The translations under genes and the position numbers were made by a program. Under the pieces are notes generated by a model. The model was not told the DNA's origin, searched no databases, and was given only the letters and a program-made list of their open reading frames with translations. From Thalassiosira profunda (Eukaryota; Bacillariophyta; Thalassiosirophyceae; Thalassiosirales; Thalassiosiraceae), in assembly GCA_036939355.1 (NCBI GenBank), contig JALLAP010000280.1, forward strand, positions 1 to 14,824: a stretch of 14,824 nt of DNA. The letters are read 5' to 3'. Numbering within the stretch: position 1 is the first letter of the stretch; each line of letters starts with the position of its first letter. Below, one piece after another: positions 6,367 to 14,605 of the stretch.

Positions 6367-8205
6367 ATGGCAGCCGCCGCCCAGACCCTCCATCTCCTCC
6401 GCTCGTCAATTGCCCTGCTCGCCCTGCTCGCCCTCTCCTTTCCACCAGTCTCCGCATTTGCAGCTCCGTCCGACCCCAACAATATGCCCCCCACGGCCCC
6501 ATCAATCGTCTTCACAATCGCCGGCTCCGACTCGGGCGGCGGGGCCGGCGTCCAGGCCGACCTCAAGGCCATCCACACCCTCTCGGGCGGCACATGCCAC
6601 GGCTGCTCCGCCATTACGTGTCTGACGGCCCAAAACTCCTGCGGGGTGATGTCCACCCACTCCCCTCCTGTCGCGTTTCTGAGAGAGCAGCTGTCGACGC
6701 TCGAGGGAGATTTGTACCCGCGAGCGGTCAAAGTAGGGATGTTGGGCACCCATGAACTGGCAACCGAAGTGGGAGGGTGGCTGCAAAAGCTCAAAGAGTC
6801 CAATAGTGGAAGAGACGCGCCGCTGGTGGTCGTGGATCCCGTGATGATCTCCACCTCGGGCCACAAGCTGATCGATGACGGGGCCAAGACGGCGATGATA
6901 GAAAAGGTGTTCCCGTATGCGGATTGCGTGACGCCCAACAAGTTTGAGGCGGAGGAGCTCTTGGGACGGAAATTGCAAAGCCCCGCGGATGTCGAGGAGG
7001 GCGCCAAAGAAATCCTGGCCATGGGGCCCGGATCGGTGTTGATCAAGGGAGGGCACTCGCTGTTGGAGGAACAGGGCGTGGAGGCTCCGGCGGCGGCGGG
7101 CGAGGACAATGTCTCGGTGGGCTATGCGCAGGATTATTTGCTTTTGTCGAAGGAGATGTGCGAAGGGAGCAAGCCCGTAAAGGATCGGCCACGATTGTGC
7201 GATGGTTCGAGAGGAGTGTGGCTGCGGAGCGATCGGTACGATACCGTCCACACGCACGGGACGGGGTGCACTCTGTCTTCCTCGATTGCCACCGCCTGGG
7301 CCATGGGACAACGCGGGCGCGAGAATAAAGCGGGCGGGGAGAAGGTGGGAGCCCTCAGCTCGATGCATCTCGTGGATGCATGCTGCATCGCCAAAGCGTA
7401 TGTGAACGCGGGCATTGCAAAGGGCGTGCAGCTGGGCAAGGGCCCAGGTCCGGTGGTGCACACGGGCTTTCCCAGTTCGTACAGAAACTTTCCGACGATT
7501 GCATTGGAAGCAAACTCGGCGTCGACTCCGGCATTCATACCGATGCAATCCTACCAGAGTGCCAAAACATCATCGTCTTCGGATGTCACACTGGGTCGAA
7601 TATTGCCCATCGTGGACACCGTCGAGTTCGAACGGCTGGTCGCTACCCCCGGCATTACGGACATTCAGTTGAGATTCAAGGATACCTCGGACTACGCAAC
7701 AATCCTCGACCGCATCAAGCACGCCCAAACACTGTGCAAATCGAACGGAGTCCGGTTGTGGATCAACGACTACTGGAGGGCTGCGATAGAAGCCGGAGAA
7801 TGCTTCGGCATCCACTTGGGCCAGGAGGACATGGCCTCCTGCGCCGACGACGGTGGACTCGACGCCATCCGCGAGGCGGGTCTAGCCTTCGGCGTATCGA
7901 CGCATTCGTATTCCGAGTTAGCCGCGGCGTTGGGGGTGCGGCCGAGTTACATCAGCCTCGGTCCGGTGTTCGCCACGGCGAGCAAGGACGTCAAGTTCGA
8001 CCCGCAGGGATTGGAGACGGTGCGACAGTGGAGAAAACTGATTCCGCCGGAGGTACCGCTGGTGGCGATTGGAGGGATCGGAGATGCAGATGTGGCGAGG
8101 AGAGTGCGGGAGGCCGGGGCGGACTGTGCTGCGGTGATTGGGGCGGTGACGAAGGCGGACGATGTTGGGGGCGCAGTGGAGAGCTTGAACGACGCTATGA
8201 GCTAA
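6367..8205 (+). CDS. TH1: Plastid-targeted HMP/HMP-P kinase - thiamine-phosphate synthase fusion (ThiD-ThiE)
   Basis: The product is 612 residues from the ATG at 6367 (A at -3, G at +4). It joins the last two steps of thiamine monophosphate synthesis: phosphorylation of hydroxymethylpyrimidine (ThiD) and its coupling to the thiazole phosphate (ThiE). Residues 1-30 form a signal peptide (LLRSSIALLALLAL) ending VSA|FAAP, the motif of complex plastids. The ThiD domain (about 45-375) shows IAGSDSGGGAGVQADLKA (51-68), AVKVGMLGT (120-128), VVVDPVM (154-160) and the catalytic/anion-hole segment HTHGTGCTLSSS (295-306). A loop at about 235-285 is longer than in bacterial ThiD. A Ser-rich linker (about 382-405) leads to ThiE (408-612): IQLRFKD (433-439), INDYW (466-470), GIHLGQEDM (481-489), FGVSTHS (508-514), YISLGPVFATASK (528-540) and LVAIGGIGDAD (565-575). 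The same domain order occurs in plant TH1. Both active sites look intact. The ThiE part closely resembles the gammaproteobacterial version. No riboswitch is seen. Confidence 0.95.
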   Translation: MAAAAQTLHLLRSSIALLALLALSFPPVSAFAAPSDPNNMPPTAPSIVFTIAGSDSGGGAGVQADLKAIHTLSGGTCHGCSAITCLTAQNSCGVMSTHSPPVAFLREQLSTLEGDLYPRAVKVGMLGTHELATEVGGWLQKLKESNSGRDAPLVVVDPVMISTSGHKLIDDGAKTAMIEKVFPYADCVTPNKFEAEELLGRKLQSPADVEEGAKEILAMGPGSVLIKGGHSLLEEQGVEAPAAAGEDNVSVGYAQDYLLLSKEMCEGSKPVKDRPRLCDGSRGVWLRSDRYDTVHTHGTGCTLSSSIATAWAMGQRGRENKAGGEKVGALSSMHLVDACCIAKAYVNAGIAKGVQLGKGPGPVVHTGFPSSYRNFPTIALEANSASTPAFIPMQSYQSAKTSSSSDVTLGRILPIVDTVEFERLVATPGITDIQLRFKDTSDYATILDRIKHAQTLCKSNGVRLWINDYWRAAIEAGECFGIHLGQEDMASCADDGGLDAIREAGLAFGVSTHSYSELAAALGVRPSYISLGPVFATASKDVKFDPQGLETVRQWRKLIPPEVPLVAIGGIGDADVARRVREAGADCAAVIGAVTKADDVGGAVESLNDAMS

Positions 8206-8416
8206 ACTGCAATGAAGTGAGGATGCAATCTTCACGGTCAATTGATGCTCCAGACCGGTCCTTTGCTGCATTCCTCTCTTTCCTCTCTCTCCTCACTGCT
8301 CAATTGGACACCTTACGTACGATAGTTTTCTACGCCTACCTTACCCCCCCCCCCCACTTCTTCTCCACTCCCCCCCCGACTCCTTTCCTCCTCCGACGCC
8401 CCTCCTACTCGCCACG
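8206..8416. promoter_or_regulatory. Intergenic/promoter region of the F-box gene with C-homopolymers
   Basis: The 211 bases between stop and start contain TCAATTGA (8238-8245), TCAATTG (8300-8306) and CTTACGTACG (8312-8321). That last 10-mer recurs in the inverted repeat at 12912-12941. The last 75 bases are almost pure pyrimidine, with a run of 12 C (8344-8355) and one of 8 C (8370-8377), leading to CGCCACG just before the ATG. This is probably a pyrimidine-rich 5' leader. The C-run lengths are liable to sequencing error. Confidence 0.5.
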
Positions 8417-9803
8417 ATGAACTCCCACAAGAAGCAACGGTTCTCCCCAAATGCGCCTGCGCAGCTGGGTGATCTCCCCGATTCCGTGATGGCGGAGGTG
8501 GCGACGTATCTGACGCCCACGACAAGAGCGCTTTTTGCGGTAGCAATGACGGCGAGTCCATCGTCGTGGCTCGAATCGAATTGGCGACGCCCCCCGTCGT
8601 CGGCCAGCAGGGCCATCATGGGACACGACGAAATATCTGGTGACGCCCGCATGTGGGAGGAGCTGGAATTCGAGGACGTGCCGAAGAGCCTTCGTGTCAG
8701 ATTGAGCGATGCCGATTTAGGCGGGATGCTTGTGCTGATGGATGCGAAGCACACGCTCCGGTCGCTCAAATTGACCCACTGCTTTGGCATCAACAGCCTA
8801 GGGCTACAGCCCTTGAGCGGATCAACAGTGTTAAAACGGATAGATCTCAGTCTGGTCGGTCTGCACGAAAGCCCGGCAATTGACGAGGGCGAATTGGCCC
8901 TCGATGAGGGGACCGTGATTCGCATTCTGGACAGCATTATCAGACAGAATGGCAGCTCTTTGATGCACATCCAGCTACCCAAACAATGGAGGGATGAGCT
9001 TACTGGGGAGATGAACAACTTTTTTGCGAGGTATGGGAATTATTTGGATAGCCGTCAGATGACATGCGAGGGCTTGACCTGGGACGAAAGAACCCGTAGT
9101 CGAACAGCGCCTTGCCGGAGCATCAGCCAAGCAACGGATCAGTACCCCTGGATGCGATCAGGGGAAGGCATGTGTGGTGTTCAAGACTGCGTCTGCTACA
9201 GTTGCCTGAAGGTCGAGTGCCGTGTGTACGACGGCCATTCTCCAATCGAGACATGTTTCGGCTGTGAGAAAATGTTCTGCGCAGACTGTTGCGAGGTAAC
9301 CTATTGTAGCCTTTGCATGTACGGTCAGGAGATATCATTTTGTTCTGGGTGCAAGCCATCACGGATGAAACGCTGGTGAGTGAGAATGAAAGGAGCCCAT
9401 GCATCAACTGTCCATGAATTCTTACGATAATGCCCTGCGAAGTTCGGTCTGCGACGAAGATTACTGCTCCGACAACTGTCAGTCAGAGAAAGAGTGCCAT
9501 TATTGCTACAGTGAGGAAATATGCACTTCCTGCGAGGACAATATGGTTTTCTGTGAAGAGAAAGGCTGTGGCAAGGTAGCTTGCGCTGCGTGCGCTGAGG
9601 ACGACGATACCAGGGCAGTGAGTTGGTGTTCGTGCGGTGCCACTCGGTGTTTCGATTGTAGGTTGCAGGAATGCAGGCGAGATCGGGGACGTGGTTGCTC
9701 AGAGTGTTTGCAAACCATTGTTCCCACTCTTCTCCGAGAGCACGAGGCAATGTGCGATCTCGTTTCTCCCTCTGTGCTATTTAATATCAGAAGCTGGAGG
9801 TAG
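8417..9803 (+). CDS. F-box/LRR-like protein with Cys-rich zinc-binding C-terminus, two exons
   Basis: The inferred coding sequence is join(8417..9375, 9443..9803), 439 residues, with the ATG at 8417 (A at -3). Residues 16-50 (LGDLPDSVMAEVATYLTPTTRALFAVA) fit an F-box, the SKP1-binding module of SCF ubiquitin ligases. Residues about 95-150 look like one or two leucine-rich repeats (LRSLKLTHCFGI...LGLQPLSGSTVLKRIDLS). From 253 on there are 34 cysteines in about 165 residues, many as CxxC pairs (CYSC, CFGC, CADC, CSLC, CSGC, CSVC, CHYC, CTSC, CAAC, CFDC, CSEC). This suggests several zinc sites and no simple RING spacing. Similar F-box plus Cys-rich proteins form expanded families in centric diatoms, as far as I recall. 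A target-recruiting SCF adaptor is likely, but the substrate is unknown. The stop lies 23 bases from that of the convergent SMPD4 homologue. Confidence 0.75.
9376..9442 (+). other. Intron in the F-box gene (67 nt)
   Basis: The donor is CTG|GTGAGT and the acceptor GCGAAG|TTC. A branch-site-like CTTAC lies at 9421-9425, about 18 bases before the acceptor AG. Splicing joins TG + T into a Cys codon and restores one frame, extending the CxxC pattern (CSVC) without a break. Retention would stop translation at once (TGA 9377-9379). A frameshift is the less likely alternative. Confidence 0.7.
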
Positions 9804-9826
9804 GTAAGATGTAGTCAGTTTACTCA

Positions 9827-12800
9827 TTAGCCCCTGAAGACGCCGCCAACAGTGCGAAGCATCCACCAGACAATGGCACCGAAAATGATGTTGCGTGAAT
9901 CTGCCAAGAACCGCAGGTTCACTCTGAATCCAACCTTTTGGTACCGCTCCATCTCCCTGTAGCGCTTCATCACCACATCGTCTTCCGAGTCGCCACTGGC
10001 CTCTTCCTCTGTGGTTGGCGCCACCAGACCGAGCTTGGCATTCAAGTAGTTGGATGCGAGGATGGCCAGCTCCACCAGAATGGGGATTTCGTAACTCTTG
10101 ACCCGCGAAAGCATCGGATCACCAATGTAGTGCACATCGAGTGGGTTGCATTTGCACAGACCCGCGTTGAGTTGCTGTCGCCCCAAATCGGTGAGCTTGC
10201 CGTCTGGTCCACGGTCGGGGAATGATGCAGCAGTGCCTGCACCACTTTCTGTGGCACCGAAATCCAGCAGACGCCACAATCCGCCCCGCGCCGCCCTCGG
10301 CTCTTCAGGCAACACTTTCTAATCCAGAGGAAGGTTGACCAAATAGCGCACCTGAGATAGGAGAGCCTCAAGAGTTGCCTCCTCGCCACCAACCTTGCCA
10401 CTCCCAATGGCCGAAATCTTGGCTTCCATGCGATCGAAGAAGTCCATTGCGGCCTTGCGCTTTTGGTGTTGCCCAAACACCTCTTCCAGTAGATTGGTGG
10501 CGTCAACCTGGCATTCGGACAGCTTCCAGCTGCTTGGCGGGCAGAAAGCGCACATGTTCTTAGCATGCCTGTCAAACAACGACGTACTGAGAGCATCCGC
10601 GCGCCGATTCAGCACACCGTTCAAGACATTCACGACGGCCTTCGAGTAGATGCGCATGACACGCTGAACCAGCGCCAACGAGCGCGGGAACTCGGTGTTC
10701 CCTGAAAAGTCCAACTCTCGCGCACGCTTCAAGAAGATGGCCAGCGGCACGGTGTAAAAGTGCACGTTGGACAACACGTATGCCTCCCATTGCGCGGAAT
10801 ATTTGCTGGGAGAAGCCGGCTTGGGCTGAACATAAGCGGGGTAGTACTCCATGCGACTGTGTGACGTCACGGTAGAGGCGGCATTGCGTAGAAACTCGCC
10901 TGCCCCCCGGGCACCGGCTCCAGCGCCACTTCCGGCATTGCTGGAAGAGCGGGTCACGACAGGCCTTCTCTTCATGACGTAGTTCCAGGGCTCCAGCCAG
11001 ACGAGCCAGGCTTCCAAGGCCCGGTGGAAGACAGAGGACCGGTCGTGGATGCGGCCGCAGGCGAGGCCCAGTCGGATGTAGTTGAAAACTGATGGCTGAG
11101 CGGCCGTCATGGCCGGCGGGAGGCACCATGGAACCGCTTGGATGCTGCCAGTGCTGGCGGTTGTTTGAGACGTTGCCCCGGCGCCAGGGTCGCTGACCAA
11201 GGGTGGCGTGCCCGCGCCTCCCCTGTCCTCCCGCTGCCTCTGTTGCAAGCTCCCCGAAACGCCCTGCACCAGCTCCCGCGTGCTCTTGTCGGAGACCAAG
11301 TGCCGGACCAAGTTGAGCACGCCGACCTGGACCTGCGACACTGGCGATACAAACGCCGCCTTGGGCTGGGACAGCTCCATTGAGTCGCTCAACGATGGCT
11401 GGGCGGCAGTCTGGGAGGCCGAAGTGCCCGAGCGGAGACGGCGATACTGCGCGATGGCAGCAGACATGGTAGGAGCGACATTCTGCCCCTCCACCCAAAA
11501 CTCAAGGATGAGGCGCAAAAACAGCTCCGAGGTCCGATCCAGCGATGTGGCCGAGTTGGATGGCGCAGCTGCCGATGCCGCAGGAGCCAAAGCGAGTCCA
11601 TCAAAGCAATCTGCACCCACCCCCAGCCGGCCCGTGGCGTACGCCCGCCCCTGCCCCAGGTAGTAATTCAGGTAGCTCGAGAAGAGGTTCGAGTAGACCC
11701 TCTGGCCGTAGGGCGACGTCGGCCGCCCTCCGTACTGCCGCTGGCGCCGCTTCTGGTCCTCCAACTGCAGCGGCCACGCCACATTTGCCAATGGAAAGCG
11801 CACGAAGAGGAAGAGGTAATACTCGAGCAGCGTCAATTCGAGGCTCGGCCCGTCCACCTTGCCGGTGGATTTGGCCGCAGTGGTTCTCATGGGAGAGGCA
11901 AACGGCGCGCGCGAGGGCGATCCAAAGGTGCCAAAGCTGTGCTGCCCCTGCGAGCGGTGCTTCTGCTGGTAAAGCTGCTGGAAGTGCGACCGCAGCTGCA
12001 CCTGGTCCTTCGGTCCCCCCGCCAGCAACTTGAGCAGGATTCGCGTGGCGTTTTCCTTGCCACTGTTCCCGGAGGGCTTGCCGTCGGTTTTGTCGTCCCC
12101 CGCCTGGCTTTGGGCCGCGGGCACGCCGAATCCCCCCCGCGACGCACTGGCATTCGCGACCTTCGCGGCCTCCCCCTCGAACTCCCCCCAAAAGCACGCC
12201 TTCCAGTCGTCGACCAACGGCTGGGCCGCCTCCTCCAATCCCGCCAGGGGGAGCTTGAACCGAACCGAGGGGCGGTGCACCGACTCGGCCGACAGCGCGT
12301 CCAGCAGCGTGGGGGCGTAGAAATTGCCGCCGCCCGCGTCCCGCTTGCGCGGCGCCCGCAGGAGGCGGACGACGGGGTCGTTTTCCAGCGACGCGCGGGC
12401 CGAGCTGGATCCCGAGGCGCGGAGGGGGCTGTGGATGGGGCTCCCCGCGCCGCCGGGGGTGCCGCGCGGCTGCGATGTGGGGGTCGAAGTCAGGCTGAGC
12501 CAACCCCCCTCGACGTGGCGATAATCCTTCTTCTCCTCCGCGGCATTATTCACGGGGTCGGAATACTGCGACCCTCCCGGGGATGTCACGCTGGGCGACG
12601 CTCCCGGGGTGGGCGACCTGCCCGGGGACAGTGGCTCCGGGGGAATCTCCGCATTAATTTCGCCAAACACCCGGTTGACAATCAAGGGAAACAGAGTGAC
12701 GAAGCGCCGTTCCGCCGCGGTTCCCCCCGCGGGCAGCTCGTCTCTCACGAAGGACAGGACGGCGAGGGCCTCGTCGTGGGGGGAGAGCGACTGTTGGGGG

Positions 12801-12847
12801 GTGCCGGGCGCGGCCGACTTGCCCGCGAGGGCCTCCTCGAGGAGCAT
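9827..12847 (-). CDS. SMPD4: Sphingomyelin phosphodiesterase 4 homologue (neutral sphingomyelinase 3), two exons
   Basis: The inferred coding sequence is complement(join(9827..10318, 10394..12847)), 981 residues, with the ATG at 12847 (A at -3). In animals SMPD4 is a membrane-anchored protein of the ER and nuclear envelope, linked to sphingomyelin breakdown to ceramide. Family blocks seen here are ELTLLEYYLFLFVRFP (337-352), LFLRLILEFW (442-451), FHRALEAWLVWLEPWNYV (607-624), the helix-rich YVLSNVHFYTVPLAIFLKRA (690-709), GKLTDLGRQQLNAG (858-871) and IGDPMLSRVKSYEIP (883-897). Near the end is a single transmembrane segment (about 961-979, IIFGAIVWWMLRTVGGVF) after RVNLRFLADSR, the same tail anchor arrangement as in human SMPD4 (about 866 residues). 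Extra length comes from Ser/Pro/Gly-rich loops (68-155, 225-265, 420-440, 632-652) with many SP sites. These loops coincide with the most GC-rich DNA. The two reading segments lie in the same frame, separated by one TAG (10319-10321), which I explain by an intron. Confidence 0.88.
10319..10393 (-). other. Intron in the SMPD4 homologue (75 nt, inferred)
   Basis: On the minus strand the donor is AAG|GTTGGT (10394/10393) and the acceptor CTTCCTCTGGATTAG|AAAG (10319/10318). A branch-like TCAAC lies at 10334-10338, followed by a pyrimidine tract. It is phase 0 and 25 codons long, and its final TAG is the only stop between the two coding segments. Its size matches the other introns (67 and 78 nt). 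A 33-nt intron from CAG|GTGCGC (10351) to the same acceptor is possible but unusually short. Readthrough or a nonsense mutation is the other option. Confidence 0.6.
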
Positions 12848-13009
12848 GGTCGATGGTCGGTGTGGTGAAGAGCGTTGTTGTTGATTTGCTTTCGGATTGA
12901 GGGGGGGGAGACCGTACGTAAGCCGAAAAGCTTACGTACGGATTGCAGCGCCACCACACCAACTCCTCCTCCGTCCTCCGCGCTGTCCGTGCTCCTTTGG
13001 TGCAGCACC
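12848..13009. promoter_or_regulatory. Shared divergent promoter of SMPD4 homologue and SLC35B transporter
   Basis: The two start codons are 162 bases apart and transcribed outward. The segment contains an AT-richer stretch (TTGTTGTTGATTTGCTTTCGG, about 12875-12895), a run of eight G (12901-12908) and the large inverted repeat at 12912-12941. Both products work in the ER/Golgi membrane system, so coordinated expression is plausible but is inference. Confidence 0.55.
12912..12941. repeat. Perfect inverted repeat with 12-bp arms (TACGTA cores)
   Basis: Left arm CCGTACGTAAGC (12912-12923), spacer CGAAAA (12924-12929), right arm GCTTACGTACGG (12930-12941). The arms are exact reverse complements. 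Each arm also contains the palindrome TACGTA, an ACGT-core site of the kind bound by bZIP factors. It lies centrally in a divergent promoter. If it is transcribed it would fold into a strong hairpin in the transporter's 5' UTR. Confidence 0.8.
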
Positions 13010-14605
13010 ATGCCCCCCAGGGCGCTTACTCCCACCATGGCCGCCGCCGAAGACGACCAGTCCGAGTGTCCGACCACGCCCAGCAAATCGCTGGAGCGAA
13101 CGGCCCCGCTCAGCGGCGCGCTCTCACTCAACAATGGCAGCGGTGCCGTCGGGGGCGCCAACATCGGCACCCTCCTCTCCGCCAAGATCGACGCCCTCCC
13201 CCGCCCCGCGCAGTTTATCACTCTCGCACTGTGTGTGTTCTTCTTCTTCGGAATCCACAATGTGCTGCAAGAATCGATGATCAATACGGAGGGCTTCCAG
13301 TACGGGGTTATGCTCGGTTGGATGGAGGTATTGGGGGTCACGCTGTGCAGCGGGCTGGAACGGAGCTCGATCCCCTTCATCGGCAACGGAGAGGCGCGGA
13401 GGAAGCGCATGGCGCCGTGGCAGGCGTACCCGCCGCTGACGGTGTGTTTGTTGATGAGCTCGAGCTTGGCGAGGTGAGGCGTCGAATGCAAAAAAGTGGT
13501 GTCGGTGCATGTGTTGTCGCATTGCAATGTCTCACCTTTCATTGTTTGCAGCTGGAGCCTGAACTACATCAACTTCCCGACCAAGGTGGTCTTTCGGAGT
13601 TGCAAATTGCTGCCCACGATGGTGTTGGCCTACGTCATGGGGAACGCAAAGCGATTCACCTACGTCGAGATAGGGAGCGCCATGGCCGTGTGCGCCGGCT
13701 TGATCACATTCGCGGCCGGCGATTGGTCGTTGAGCAAACCGCAATTCCATCCGTTCGGATTGACCCTCGTGACGTTGAGCGTGTTCGCGGACGCGGTGCT
13801 GCCCAATGCACAGGAGAGGTTGTTCCGGACGTACGATGCGAGCAAGAGCGAAGTGATGTTCTTTACGAACATCTACACGCTGGTGGTGCAAACGTGCAGT
13901 GCCTTCTTGAGCGGCGATATGCTGGGAATGTTTCACTTTGTGATGGGGAAAACGAAGGTGCACGAAGTGAATTATTTTGTGGGGATGATGGGAGATGCAA
14001 CCAATGCAACGGCTCCCGATGGCATCGACATGGACGCAACAGAAATACAACCTTCATCTTCAGGTTCGGGAGACTTCAGACACACATTCTTCCTCTGCAT
14101 GCTCGCGTACATTCTCATTTCGCACATTGCGGTGTCGGCGCACACGGCAGTCGTGAAGAAGTTTGGTGGGGTTGCAGCCGTATTTGTTGGAACGGCGCGC
14201 AAAGGCATGACGCTGATTCTCAGCTTCCTGCTGTTTCCGAAAGAGAGCAATTGGAGGTACGCCGTGGGGGCAATTCTCGTGCTGGGAGGCCTGACCGTCG
14301 CAAGCCTGGAGAAGCAAAGGAACAAACGCAACAAAAGCAGAAAGCCCAGCACCCAGCAAAGAAGCTCTTCAGAAGGCGGGAAGGGAGCTCCGCACTCTTC
14401 TGTTGACTCAAAATGTTTGGTTCCCACCCTGCCTTACCCTGATGGCAGGAACGAACAAGCAAATCAGAGCAATGAAAACAAAGACAGTTGGCATGAAAAT
14501 GTTGACAACAATGGCAATGAGCTCCGACCGCTTCTTGGCAGTATGGACATAGAGCTAGGACATTCTGGACCAGCAATAGGAAATGGACCGGAGCGAAGAA
14601 GATAG
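13010..14605 (+). CDS. SLC35B-family nucleotide-sugar / PAPS transporter, two exons
   Basis: The inferred coding sequence is join(13010..13473, 13552..14605), 505 residues. A second in-frame ATG at 13037 has a perfect context (CCACCATGG) and may be the true start, giving 496 residues. The frame further upstream has no ATG. After a 60-residue hydrophilic N-terminus, about ten membrane segments follow. Family signatures are FFFFGIHNVLQES (with the conserved QE) in the first helix, SLNYINFPTKVVFRSCKLLPTMV (157-179; the conserved 'YPTKVxxKSCK' region), ADAVLPNAQERLF (234-246; family DAxxxNxQE) and a terminal KESNWRYAVGAILVLGG helix. The C-terminal 80 residues are polar and Lys/Ser/Asn-rich, as in a cytosolic tail. 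These motifs point to the SLC35B2/B3 branch, which moves the sulfate donor PAPS into the Golgi. UDP-sugar transport cannot be excluded. Such a carrier would feed sulfation of polysaccharides or glycolipids. Confidence 0.85.
13474..13551 (+). other. Intron in the SLC35B transporter gene (78 nt)
   Basis: The donor is GCGAG|GTGAGG and the acceptor TTCATTGTTTGCAG|CTGG. A branch-like CTCAC lies at 13531-13535 and a pyrimidine tract follows it. Removal joins AG + C into Ser within the conserved ...LASWSLNYINFPTK segment, which is the family's expected sequence. The length is a multiple of three, but retention gives TGA at 13475-13477. Confidence 0.85.

Noticed and set aside
7380..8420. 346-codon plus-strand frame overlapping the ThiE half
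   Set aside because: The overlapping frame encodes conserved ThiE motifs; this one is Arg/Gly-rich and runs on into the C-rich leader.
9376..9442. Frameshift or pseudogene in the F-box gene
   Set aside because: A GT-AG intron with good donor and branch site restores the frame and the CxxC series, so breakage is not needed.
11601..12503. 300-codon minus-strand open frame inside the SMPD4 homologue
   Set aside because: It overlaps the SMPD4 frame in its most GC-rich part and has the repetitive composition of a shadow frame.
12943..14406. 487-codon open frame overlapping the transporter in another frame
   Set aside because: Its product is rich in His/Arg/Gln with no recognisable domain, while the overlapping frame plus a 78-nt intron gives a complete SLC35B protein.
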